64,000 nucleotides of DNA, from assembly GCF_008369165.1 (NCBI RefSeq), contig NZ_VOBA01000001.1, positions 2,349,630 through 2,413,629 of the forward strand, read 5' to 3'. Below the pieces are notes generated by a model. It did not search any database. It had not been told where the DNA came from and saw only the letters and a list, made by a program, of their open reading frames with translations. Positions 19,781 to 32,917 of the stretch are shown here, in pieces. Made by a program: the position numbers and the translations under genes. Numbering within the stretch: the stretch's first letter is position 1; each line of letters starts with the position of its first letter. The stretch is from Dietzia sp. ANT_WB102 (GTDB lineage: Bacteria > Actinomycetota > Actinomycetes > Mycobacteriales > Mycobacteriaceae).

Positions 19781-21141
19781 GTTCGCTCCGTCCATCGGTC
19801 ATAGGACCTTCCCAGGGACCTGATCATCAGCAGACTGGCCCCGGCGAGGATCGCGGGCACAAGGGAAAACGCCAACACGATCGCCCAGTGCGCCGTCCCG
19901 GGCTGGTCGGCCACCCCGCCGGAGCGGAAGCCCCCGATCGCCAACAGGGTCAGTACGACGGCCGGACCCAGCGCCATCGCGCCGGTCTCGGACGCAGTCC
20001 ACAGGCCGCTCATCGCGCCACTTCGTCGTCGTCCCCCGAGCTCGCGGTCCAAGTCCGTGCAGTCGGGTAGCATCGACATCGGTAGAGCCTGCATGCCCGC
20101 GTACGCGACACCCGCCAACGCCACCGGCAGATGCACCCAGGCGCCGGGAGCGAGGCCCGCCGGGATGAGCAGGAGGGCAGCCGCGGTGAACAGGGCCGTG
20201 GACGTACCGAGCGCCGCCACCTTGCCGCGGGCGTGGGCGAGACGCGTCCACAGGGGCATCACCAGCAGTGCCGGGCCCACCAGGGCCAGGAACAACCCGG
20301 TCAGCGCGGTCTCGTCGCCCAGGATGTACGTCGCCACGTACTGTCCGCCGGCCAGCATCACGGCAGTCGCGACGGCCTGCAGGCAGAACACGCCGACCAG
20401 TAGCCGAAACGGGCGGGTGACCCGGAGGGCATCGAGTCCGTCGCGGTATTCGTGGGCCAGACCGCCGGCCGGGGCATCGGCACGCGTGACCGTGCGGCGG
20501 CCGGCGACGAATGTCGCCCACAACATCCCCACCAGCATCAGCGCGGACACCCCGACGGCCATCAACAGGTACCCGCCAGGCCCGCCGCCTGCGGCATCAC
20601 GAATCGCCGGCCCGCCACCCCCCGTGAGCAGGATCGCCGCGGCGAGCACCGCCACGCGCCACGCCAGGATCGTCACGCGGGCCGCCGCGTCATCGGTGAG
20701 CTCGGCGGGCAGTGCCAGGTACGGCACCTGGAAACACGAGTAGGCGATCGAGGCCAGCAGGAAAAAGCCCATTACCCAGACGCCGGACGCGCCGGTGCTC
20801 CAGCCGGTCGGTGCCGCGAACGTCGCCACGAACAGCAGCGGCAGCGCCAGCGCCCCGAACAGCATCAGACCCGTGCGATACCCGGTGCGGTGCGATGCCC
20901 GGTCCGAGACGGCGCCGATGAGTGGGTAGGCCAGGACGTCAATGACCTTCGGTACCAGAACCAGAACGGTCGCGACCGCCGCGGCCACCCCGATCGAGTC
21001 GGTGAGGTAGTAGGCCAGGACGAGACCCGGCAGGGTGCCGAACGCGCCCGTGCCGAGGCTGCCCGCCGCGTACGAGGCGAGCACCGGGGCCGTGGTGGAA
21101 CGGTCGCTCGCCACGCCGTCCGGCGCGTCCGTGGTGGTCAT
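19777..21141 (-). CDS. MFS-2 / GPH-type cation symporter
   Basis: This 454-residue transporter has about 12 hydrophobic helices. The loop GAVSDRASHRTGYRTGLMLFG carries the conserved D-R-x-x-x-R-T-G-Y-R pattern of glycoside-pentoside-hexuronide symporters, and MPLWTRLAHARGKVAALG forms the matching second-half motif. It is first in a two-gene operon with the S1P lyase-like decarboxylase. Members of this group can also carry lysophospholipids, which would suit a lyase acting on lipid phosphates, but that is speculation. A TAGAGT hexamer 6 bases before the ATG overlaps the stop of the aldo-keto reductase gene. Confidence 0.85.
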   Translation of the reverse strand: MTTTDAPDGVASDRSTTAPVLASYAAGSLGTGAFGTLPGLVLAYYLTDSIGVAAAVATVLVLVPKVIDVLAYPLIGAVSDRASHRTGYRTGLMLFGALALPLLFVATFAAPTGWSTGASGVWVMGFFLLASIAYSCFQVPYLALPAELTDDAAARVTILAWRVAVLAAAILLTGGGGPAIRDAAGGGPGGYLLMAVGVSALMLVGMLWATFVAGRRTVTRADAPAGGLAHEYRDGLDALRVTRPFRLLVGVFCLQAVATAVMLAGGQYVATYILGDETALTGLFLALVGPALLVMPLWTRLAHARGKVAALGTSTALFTAAALLLIPAGLAPGAWVHLPVALAGVAYAGMQALPMSMLPDCTDLDRELGGRRRSGAMSGLWTASETGAMALGPAVVLTLLAIGGFRSGGVADQPGTAHWAIVLAFSLVPAILAGASLLMIRSLGRSYDRWTERT

Positions 21142-21147
21142 GGACAG

Positions 21148-21153
21148 ACTCTA
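21148..21153 (-). promoter_or_regulatory. -10 hexamer TAGAGT for the transporter/decarboxylase operon
   Basis: TAGAGT on the minus strand ends 6 bases before the ATG at 21141. Its first three bases are also the TAG stop codon of the upstream aldo-keto reductase gene. Confidence 0.5.
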
Positions 21154-22020
21154 GGACGCGTTCGCACGCGTCGGCGGCGGAAACCGCCAGTCGAAGGTGT
21201 CGGGGTCCGGTCCCGAGCGGGTGCCGTTGTGCAGCGCCGTGATCGAGGCCATCTGCTCGTCCGACAGGGTGAAATCGAACACCTCGAGGTTTTCGCGCAT
21301 CCGGGCCGGGTTCGAGGACTTGGGAAAGACGATGTCACCGCGTTGCAGAGTCCAGCGCAACACCACCTGGGAGACGGTCCGACCGACCTGCTCGGCGAGG
21401 GACTGCAACTGGGGGTCCCCGAAGACCGAGCCCTGCGCGAGCGGGCTCCACGCCTCGACGGCGATACCGCGCTCGACGCACGCGGCCCGCAGCTCATCGT
21501 TGACGAAGTAGGGGTTCGATTCGATCTGGTCGACCGTCGGGCTGCTCAGGCCCGCCTCGGCGAGGCGGTCCAGGTTCGCCCGCGTGAAGTTGGAAACTCC
21601 AATCGAATCGACGGGCAGCTCGGACCGAATCTCCTCCATCGTCTCCCAGACCCGCGCGACGTCTTCGTGCATGGCCAGCGGCCAGTGTACGAGGTAGAGG
21701 TCGAGGCGCCCACCCAAGGCCTCGAGCGAGCGCTCGGTGGCCTCACGAGCGGCCGTGCGCTCATGGAACGTGTTGTTGAGCTTGGTCGTGATCCAGAACT
21801 GGTCGCGCGGGATGCCGGAGGCCGCAACGGCCCGACCCACGCCTTCCTCGTTGCCGTACATCTGAGCAGTATCGAGGTGACGGTACCCGGCCTCGATGGC
21901 GTCGGTAACGACCTTCTCAGTGTCGGCGGGTGGGACCTGGAAGGTGCCGAATCCGAGCTGGGGGATCGACCGACCGTCGTTGAGGGTGATCAATGGGATC
22001 TGGGTATCAGGTGTGGACAT
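21151..22020 (-). CDS. Aldo/keto reductase (AKR5-like)
   Basis: This 289-residue NADPH-dependent oxidoreductase has the catalytic tetrad visible as Asp and Tyr in HLDTAQMYGNE, Lys in WITTKLNN and His in YLVHWPL. The cofactor end is seen in VFPKSSNPARMRENLEVF. It is a TIM barrel of standard length, most like 2,5-diketo-D-gluconate reductase-type aldehyde reductases. The ATG at 22020 is supported by TACGTT 6 bases upstream; 20 further open codons overlap the acnR region and are rejected. Confidence 0.9.
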   Translation of the reverse strand: MSTPDTQIPLITLNDGRSIPQLGFGTFQVPPADTEKVVTDAIEAGYRHLDTAQMYGNEEGVGRAVAASGIPRDQFWITTKLNNTFHERTAAREATERSLEALGGRLDLYLVHWPLAMHEDVARVWETMEEIRSELPVDSIGVSNFTRANLDRLAEAGLSSPTVDQIESNPYFVNDELRAACVERGIAVEAWSPLAQGSVFGDPQLQSLAEQVGRTVSQVVLRWTLQRGDIVFPKSSNPARMRENLEVFDFTLSDEQMASITALHNGTRSGPDPDTFDWRFPPPTRANAS

Positions 22021-22026
22021 GCGACC

Positions 22027-22032
22027 AACGTA
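22027..22032 (-). promoter_or_regulatory. -10 hexamer TACGTT for the aldo/keto reductase gene
   Basis: TACGTT on the minus strand ends 6 bases before the ATG at 22020, in the gap between this gene and the acnR stop at 22067. Confidence 0.45.
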
Positions 22033-22066
22033 CGCCCGCAGAAGGGGGCCGCGCAGGCGGGCAGGC

Positions 22067-22636
22067 TCACCCCTGCGCAACGCGCAGCGACGCCTCGACT
22101 AGGTCCAACATCTCGCTCACGTGCTCGGTGCCCCGTCCTGTGGCCAAATGGGTGATAAGTCCGTCCAGCACGATGTCGAGGTAGACGCGCAGCACGTCCG
22201 CTGGTATATCGGTCCGCATCCGTCCGGAGGCCTTCTGCTCCCGCAGTCGGGCAACGACCGCAGCGTCGACCTCGGCCTGACGGTCCGTCCATCGTTCCCG
22301 GAATTCCGGGTCAGTGCGGATCCGGCGCGCGATCTCCAGCCGCGTGCCGAGCCAGGAGAACTCCTGCGGGTCCGCGAGGATTTCCCGCATCACCTGGACG
22401 AGCCCTTGCTCGGACACCGTCGCCGCCATGGCAGCGGCGTCGTCGTGGGCAAGGGCGAGAAAGAGCGCGTCCTTGTCGTCGAAGTGATGGAAGATGGCCC
22501 CCCGGCTCAGTCCGGTGGCCTGCTCCAGTCGACGCACGGTGGCGCCTTCGAACCCGTACTCGGCAAAGCACTCGCGTGCGCCCGACAGAATTTGCTGGCG
22601 CCTGGCGTCGATGTGATCCTGGCTGACCCTGGGCAT
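22067..22636 (-). CDS. acnR: TetR-family repressor of aconitase (AcnR)
   Basis: This 189-residue regulator has an N-terminal TetR helix-turn-helix (about residues 10-56: ARRQQILSGARECFAEYGFE, then TGLSRGAIFHHFDDKDALFL) and a helical ligand-binding part. It lies directly downstream of acn in the same direction, as acnR does in Corynebacterium glutamicum (188 residues) and Rv1474c in M. tuberculosis. The ATG at 22636 has agaagg upstream. In C. glutamicum AcnR represses acn; a matching palindrome is present in the acn promoter here. Confidence 0.92.
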   Translation of the reverse strand: MPRVSQDHIDARRQQILSGARECFAEYGFEGATVRRLEQATGLSRGAIFHHFDDKDALFLALAHDDAAAMAATVSEQGLVQVMREILADPQEFSWLGTRLEIARRIRTDPEFRERWTDRQAEVDAAVVARLREQKASGRMRTDIPADVLRVYLDIVLDGLITHLATGRGTEHVSEMLDLVEASLRVAQG

Positions 22637-22662
22637 CTCGCTACCTTCTTTCGGATACACCG

Positions 22663-22711
22663 CGGCGGTGCGCAGTCTCCTCGCCTGAGCTGAGGAAACC
22701 GCGCACCGCCG
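22663..22711 (-). terminator. Large hairpin between acn and acnR
   Basis: The outer arms cggcggtgcgc (22663-22673) and gcgcaccgccg (22701-22711) pair perfectly, and an inner tcctc/gagga stem extends the structure. Placed just after the acn stop, it may terminate or attenuate acn read-through into acnR, or protect the acn 3' end. Confidence 0.65.
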
Positions 22712-22731
22712 TCGGTGTGAGAGGCCGCCGA

Positions 22732-25545
<2,814 letters not shown>

Positions 25546-25679
25546 GTCAGCTCCACTCGTGGTGCGAATGTCGGTTCGTCATCCCTCCCGGTGTCACCAC
25601 ACGTCTCACGGACGGCGACGCCGGGGCGGACACAGGACCCATTGTGAACCCTGCGATCCGTCTTTCGTGGCCAATTTAC

Positions 25680-25695
25680 CAGTACGCCCGTCCTG
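25680..25695 (-). promoter_or_regulatory. Candidate AcnR operator in the acn promoter
   Basis: CAGTACGCCCGTCCTG is an inverted repeat of the form CAGNAC-N4-GTNCTG. It matches the AcnR operator consensus described for C. glutamicum, with one deviation in the second arm. On the minus strand a TAAATT -10-like hexamer lies just after it, so the site would cover the -35 to -10 spacer. It is about 135 bases upstream of the acn start codon. Confidence 0.62.
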
Positions 25696-25798
25696 TATAG
25701 GCTCCGGCACGCCCGAACGTGGGCATCCGAGTGCGGATATCTGCGCGAGCGGCGCGTGGACTCGTAGTTGACGACGACGAGATGGCACCATATCGAGC

Positions 25799-26332
25799 GT
25801 GGACAAGCCCGCCGAATCCGTGACGCTGCTCGCCTACGAGGCCGAGCCGATCGTGTCGTTGCGCGAGGGCGAGGTCCCACACTGGCTGGACTACCAGTCC
25901 GTGGTCGCAGACCTGGCGGATGACGGTGTCGCCGCACCAGAGCCGTTCGTCGAAGGCCTGCAGACGGTGGTGAGGGAAGCCAGCGACCGGGGCCTGGACC
26001 TCAAGGTGGTCTACACCGAGGCTCCTGCAGCCGTCTACACGGACGCCCGCGACGTCGCAATGTTCCTCAACGACGAGTTCGGGGGCACGATCCTCGTGCG
26101 GACCCCGGCGTTCATCGGCAGCTCCAGTGACACCATCCCTCGGCACCAGCTCGAGGCCGGTCAGGACGACGCCTGGGAGGAGCCCGACCCGGTGACCTCC
26201 GCGTCGATCTTCGTCCAGAAAGTCACCGCCCCGGCTCCACAGTGGGGCGTCCTGACCGCGACCGCCATGGTGGTGGCCATCCTCGTCGTCGTCGCCTTCG
26301 CCGTCGTGTTACGTCGCCGAACACGCGGATAA
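25799..26332 (+). CDS. Single-pass membrane protein, Rv1476-like
   Basis: This 177-residue protein has a soluble domain of about 145 residues followed by one C-terminal membrane helix (VLTATAMVVAILVVVAFAVVL) and a basic tail RRRTRG. The soluble part (VVADLADDGVAAPEPFVEGL, LKVVYTEAPAAVYTDARDVA) resembles the TPM-like fold of Rv1476, which lies in the same place between acn and ripA. The start is a GTG at 25799 with no clear ribosome binding site. The function is not established; the position suggests an envelope role with the next gene. Confidence 0.82.
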   Translation: MDKPAESVTLLAYEAEPIVSLREGEVPHWLDYQSVVADLADDGVAAPEPFVEGLQTVVREASDRGLDLKVVYTEAPAAVYTDARDVAMFLNDEFGGTILVRTPAFIGSSSDTIPRHQLEAGQDDAWEEPDPVTSASIFVQKVTAPAPQWGVLTATAMVVAILVVVAFAVVLRRRTRG

Positions 26333-26378
26333 AGGAACTTTTGGACTTTACGTCCAGCTTCAGACACGCCGCGCCGCC

Positions 26379-26400
26379 TGCTGTTATAGAAGTTACAGCA
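26379..26400 (+). promoter_or_regulatory. Inverted repeat upstream of the ripA-like gene
   Basis: TGCTGT (26379-26384) and ACAGCA (26395-26400) form a 6-bp inverted repeat with a 10-base spacer containing GTTATAGAAGTTAC. It lies about 20-40 bases before the likely -35 of the next gene. The GTTAY repeats recall MtrA-type sites, which regulate cell-wall hydrolases in relatives, but the 9-base period does not match the published spacing that I know. Confidence 0.35.
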
Positions 26401-26420
26401 GTGTATTTTGCCGATCGATG

Positions 26421-26449
26421 TTTCACATGTGTTCCCTGTGACCTACGGT
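26421..26449 (+). promoter_or_regulatory. Predicted promoter of the ripA-like gene
   Basis: TTTCAC (26421-26426) and TACGGT (26444-26449) are 17 bases apart and would start RNA near 26456. The palindrome CACATGTG (26424-26431) overlaps the -35. This predicts a leader of roughly 145 bases before the GTG at 26602. Confidence 0.4.
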
Positions 26450-26455
26450 GCTAAA

Positions 26456-26597
26456 GGAACAATAGGTTCTGCCGAGTCGGCATGAGGCACCAGTGGCGCA
26501 GGGGAAGGCATCACCGGCCGCCGAGTCCGTCTCGGTCACGCGTCCCGCCGTGCGGGTCGCGCGGTCAGCCGCACCCAGGTGCGGTCAGCGGAAGGTG
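26456..26597 (+). promoter_or_regulatory. Structured 5' leader, possible c-di-AMP (ydaO-type) riboswitch
   Basis: The leader holds two copies of GCCGAGTC (26471-26478 and 26520-26527), as in the two-fold symmetric ydaO fold with its repeated GAAUC-like motifs. A GGGGAA element lies between them (26501-26506), followed by a CCGCACC/GGTGCGG hairpin (26569-26584) and GGTCAGC near the end. Known ydaO leaders begin GGUU-x-GCCGAAUC and end with CGCACCC...CAGC. Genes for NlpC/P60 and Rpf cell-wall enzymes are known targets in actinobacteria. The match is partial, so this stays a candidate. Confidence 0.42.
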
Positions 26598-26601
26598 AAA
26601 C

Positions 26602-28164
26602 GTGGAGCCTGACCATTCGTCGAATCGTGCCCGTGGGGTGCGCCCGCGTGGCAATCGTGGAAGACCACCGGGCCGGGCGGCACTGGCCGCTGCGCTGGTC
26701 CTGGGAACTGCTGCCGGGGTCGTACACGCGCCGATCTCCGGCGCACAGCCGATCTCGGCGGTCGCACCGAGGGACATCTCCGGACTCATCCGTGCCGTCG
26801 CCGAGGCCACCGCCACACTCGACCAGACCCATGAGGAGATCGCGGTCCAGCGCGAGAGCGTCAACAAGAGCCTGGTCGACCTGCAAATGGCCCGAATCGA
26901 ACTCGATCGCGCCATTGCCCACGCCGACCGCACCTCCGCCGAACGCGAGCAGGCCGAGTCCGGCGTCGAGGCCGCGCGGAACGCGCTCGACGACTACTCC
27001 CGCCTGCTGCACCGCCAGGGCACCGCACCTGGCGCGGCGTCAGGGATCCTGAACCCCGGCGGTCCGGCGGACGCAGGTCTCCGCCAGGAGTATCTCCGGC
27101 GCGCCGCGGCTGATCAACGCACGGTGGTGGGGGACATGGTGGCGGCGGCCGAGGAAGCCGCCCGACAAGAGTCCGACGCCGTCGCCGCCCGCGACGCAGC
27201 CGAGCAGCGCTACTCCGATGCCGCCGCTCGTCGTGACTCCGCGGAGGCGGAAGTGTCCGAGGTCGCGGGGGATGTCGCCGCTCTCGAGGAGCAGGTCGGC
27301 ACATTGACCCGCGAACTGGAGGAGCACCGTTCAGCCCTCGCGGAGTCGGGAGCGACGCCTGCCGGCCCGCGAACCGAGGCCACGGACGGGGTCGACGCCG
27401 AAGCCATGCGTGCCGAAGCGCTCAGTGCTCTCGCCGCCGAACCAGAGGCGGGGGAGCAAGCCGCCGACATTGCGTCCGCCCTCCCCTCGCATCTCGACCT
27501 CGGCGCCGTACGTCAGTTCGCCGGAGGCTCCTCCGACCAGGCGACCCGCGCCCTCGGCGGGACGATCGACGCCGGCAGCGTGGGCGCGGCCATCGACGCG
27601 GGTATCAACGGTGACACCGAGCGGATCGTGCAGCAGGTTGCCGACGCCATCGGCCGTGCCGACTTCGGGTCGATCGCCCAGGGGCCGGCGGCACCCGGGC
27701 CAGCGGCACCCGGGCCGGGAGGCGGCCAGGGTGGGAATTCCGGACCCCCCTCGAACAGTGCTCGCGTGGAGACCGTCGTCAACCGGGCCCTATCCCAGCT
27801 CGGGGTTCCTTACGCCTGGGGAGGCGGCGACGCCAAGGGGCCCACCCGCGGTATCCGCGACGGCGGTGTCGCCGACAGTCACGGGGACTACAACAAAATC
27901 GGATTCGACTGCTCAGGTCTGATGATCTACGCGTTTGCCGGGATCGGTAAAGCCCTCCCGCACTACACCGGCTACCAGTACACCGCCGGACCACAGCACC
28001 CCGTGGCCACCCGCCAGCGCGGGGACATGCTGTTCTGGCCCGGCCACGTGGCCCTCTACCTGGGTGACGGCAAGATGGTCGAGGCTCCCCAGTCCGGCGA
28101 CGTCGTGAAGATCTCCTCGGTGCGCATGGCCGGGATCTGGCCGATGGTGGTGCGGCTGGTCTGA
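26602..28164 (+). CDS. ripA: NlpC/P60 peptidoglycan endopeptidase, RipA-like
   Basis: This 520-residue secreted hydrolase cleaves the peptidoglycan stem peptide during cell separation. A basic N-terminus with hydrophobic AALAAALVLGTAAGVVHA is a Sec signal. A long coiled coil (about residues 60-250), rich in Ala, Glu, Arg and Gln, follows. A disordered linker has GPAAPGPAAPGPG. The NlpC/P60 domain (about 385-520) has catalytic C437 in GFDCSGLMIY and H482 in WPGHVALYLG. Mycobacteria have ripA and ripB in tandem here; this window has one. The start is a GTG at 26602 with ggaagg upstream. Confidence 0.9.
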   Translation: MEPDHSSNRARGVRPRGNRGRPPGRAALAAALVLGTAAGVVHAPISGAQPISAVAPRDISGLIRAVAEATATLDQTHEEIAVQRESVNKSLVDLQMARIELDRAIAHADRTSAEREQAESGVEAARNALDDYSRLLHRQGTAPGAASGILNPGGPADAGLRQEYLRRAAADQRTVVGDMVAAAEEAARQESDAVAARDAAEQRYSDAAARRDSAEAEVSEVAGDVAALEEQVGTLTRELEEHRSALAESGATPAGPRTEATDGVDAEAMRAEALSALAAEPEAGEQAADIASALPSHLDLGAVRQFAGGSSDQATRALGGTIDAGSVGAAIDAGINGDTERIVQQVADAIGRADFGSIAQGPAAPGPAAPGPGGGQGGNSGPPSNSARVETVVNRALSQLGVPYAWGGGDAKGPTRGIRDGGVADSHGDYNKIGFDCSGLMIYAFAGIGKALPHYTGYQYTAGPQHPVATRQRGDMLFWPGHVALYLGDGKMVEAPQSGDVVKISSVRMAGIWPMVVRLV

Positions 28165-28253
28165 CCGGGGCACCGGTACTGTCGTCCCCAGCCCGTTCGG
28201 ACGGCCCCGGCAGGGCGCCCGGAACACCCGACCACGCGAAGGAGCCCTCCGCG

Positions 28254-29314
28254 GTGAGCGATCCCCACCCCGAAACGCCGAGCCAGCACGGCGAGCCGCC
28301 AGCGGTGAGCGCGTCGACCGCCGCGGAGGACGCCCGTCTCCTTGAGCGGGCAGTCTACGAGGTCAAGAAGGTCGTGGTGGGCCAGGACCGATTGATCGAG
28401 ATGATCCTCGTCGGCCTGCTCTCGCGGGGTCATATCCTGCTCGAGGGTGTCCCCGGCGTGGCCAAGACCCTCACCGTGGAGACCTTCGCGACCGTGGTGG
28501 GGGGCAGCTTCAGTCGTCTCCAGTTCACCCCGGACCTGGTACCCGCCGACATCGTCGGTACCCGGATCTACCGTCAGGGGCGCGAGGAGTTCGAGGTCGA
28601 ACTCGGCCCGATCCTGGCCAACTTCGTGCTCGCAGACGAGATCAACCGGGCTCCCGCGAAGGTCCAGTCCGCGTTGCTGGAGGTCATGGCCGAGGGACAC
28701 GTTTCCATCGGCGGTCAGACCTTCCCCATGCCCAGCCCGTTCCTCGTCATGGCTACGCAGAACCCCATCGAGAGCGAGGGCGTGTACCAGCTGCCCGAGG
28801 CGCAACGGGACCGCTTCCTGTTCAAGCTCGTCGTTGATTACCCGAGCCCGGAGGAAGAACGTGAGATCGTCTACCGGATGGGCACCACGCCCCCGGAACC
28901 GACGCAGGTGCTCGGGGTGGACGCCCTGATACGCCTACAGACGGCGGTCCGCGAGGTGTTCGTCCATCACGCGTTGGTCGACTACGTCGTCCGCGTCACG
29001 ATCGCCACGCGCGAACCCGCACGACACGGCCTCGAGGACGTCGCGCGTTGGCTGTCCTACGGCGCTTCTCCGCGCGCGACGCTCGGCGCCGTCACCGCGG
29101 CCCGCGCGCTCGCCTTGGTGCGCGGGCGCGACTACGTGGTCCCGCAGGACGTAGTTGACGTCCTGCCCGCCGTCCTCCGCCACCGGCTCGTGCTGACCTA
29201 CGATGCACTGGCCGACGAGGTCACCGCCGACACCGTTGTGCGCCGCGTGCTCGAGGCAGTGCCGCTCCCGCAGATCAGCGCGGTTCCCGCCCAGGCCGGC
29301 CCACCGCCGTCACG

Positions 29315-29318
<4 letters not shown>
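28254..29318 (+). CDS. moxR1: MoxR-type AAA+ ATPase
   Basis: This 354-residue AAA+ ATPase has Walker A ILLEGVPGVAKTL near residue 65, Walker B VLADEINRAPAKVQ near 127 and sensor 1 in LVMATQNPIESEG. MoxR proteins act as chaperones that insert or activate partners with VWA domains, and such a partner is encoded two genes on. The start is a GTG at 28254 with gaaggag upstream. Its stop overlaps the next start (GTGA). The order moxR1-DUF58-VWA after ripA matches Rv1479-Rv1481. Confidence 0.93.
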
Positions 29319-32072
<2,754 letters not shown>

Positions 32073-32073
32073 T

Positions 32074-32916
32074 ATGAGCGAGACCGACACGGGCGCGACA
32101 GTGGAGGGCGGCACCGGGTTGCTGTCCGGTAAGACGATCCTCGTCACAGGCGTCATCACCGACGCGTCCATCGCGTTCCACATCGCAAAGCACTGCCAAC
32201 TTCACGGCGCGCGGGTCATCCTCACCGCGTTCGGCCGTCCCACACTGGTCAAAGCCATCTCCAAGCGCCTGCCCGAACACCCGCCGGTGATCGAGCTCGA
32301 CGTCCAGAACGAGGAGGACCTGGCGGCATTGTCCGACCGAGTGCGGGAGCACACCGACTCGCTTGACGGGGTGGTCCATTCGATCGGGTTCGCTCCGCCC
32401 AGCTGTCTCGGTGATCCCTTCCTCGACGCGCCGTGGAAGGACGTGGCAGTGGCGCTCGAGGTCTCCGCCTACTCCTACGCCGCGCTCGCAAAGGCTGTGC
32501 GTCCCCTCCTGGGTCGCGGCGGGTCGATCATCGGCCTCGACTTCGACCCCCGATTCTCCATGCCGTTCTACAACTGGATGTCGGTCGCCAAGAATGCCCT
32601 CGAGGCGGTCAACCGCTATGTCGCCCGCGAACTGGGGCCCGAGGGGATCCGCTCGAACCTCATCGCGGCCGGGCCCGTGAAGACCCTCGCAGCCAAGGCG
32701 ATCGCCGGGGACGCACTCGGCCCCGGTGGCGAGCTCGACCAGATGCAGGACGAGTGGGACAGGCGGGCGCCGCTGGGCTGGGATGTCGACGACCCCACCG
32801 CGGTCGCGACGACAGCAGTCGCGCTGCTCTCTGACCTCATGGCCGCCACGACAGGCACGGTCATCTACGCGGACGGCGGCGCCGGCACCGTCTCCTTCAG
32901 CGGACAGGAGAAGTGA
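32074..32916 (+). CDS. inhA: NADH-dependent enoyl-ACP reductase InhA
   Basis: This 280-residue enzyme performs the last reduction of the FAS-II cycle. Cofactor residues are in [24 protein letters not shown] carries the Ser equivalent to S94 of the M. tuberculosis enzyme, and the active-site Tyr (Y166) and Lys (K173) are in [18 protein letters not shown]. It is the orthologue of the isoniazid target. Two residues commonly changed by resistance mutations, the S94 and I21 equivalents, are conserved. It is part of the fabG1-inhA-hemH operon. Confidence 0.95.
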   Translation: MSETDTGATVEGGTGLLSGKTILVTGVITDASIAFHIAKHCQLHGARVILTAFGRPTLVKAISKRLPEHPPVIELDVQNEEDLAALSDRVREHTDSLDGVVHSIGFAPPSCLGDPFLDAPWKDVAVALEVSAYSYAALAKAVRPLLGRGGSIIGLDFDPRFSMPFYNWMSVAKNALEAVNRYVARELGPEGIRSNLIAAGPVKTLAAKAIAGDALGPGGELDQMQDEWDRRAPLGWDVDDPTAVATTAVALLSDLMAATTGTVIYADGGAGTVSFSGQEK

Positions 32917-32917
32917 C

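Noticed and set aside
20452-22155. 567-codon open frame on the plus strand
   Set aside because: It overlaps the GPH transporter and aldo-keto reductase genes antisense. Its composition is shadow-like (Gln/Arg/Gly) and no motif is present.
26337-26360. Terminator after the Rv1476-like gene
   Set aside because: The TGGAC/GTCCA stem is only 5 bp with no T-run, so it is too weak to call.
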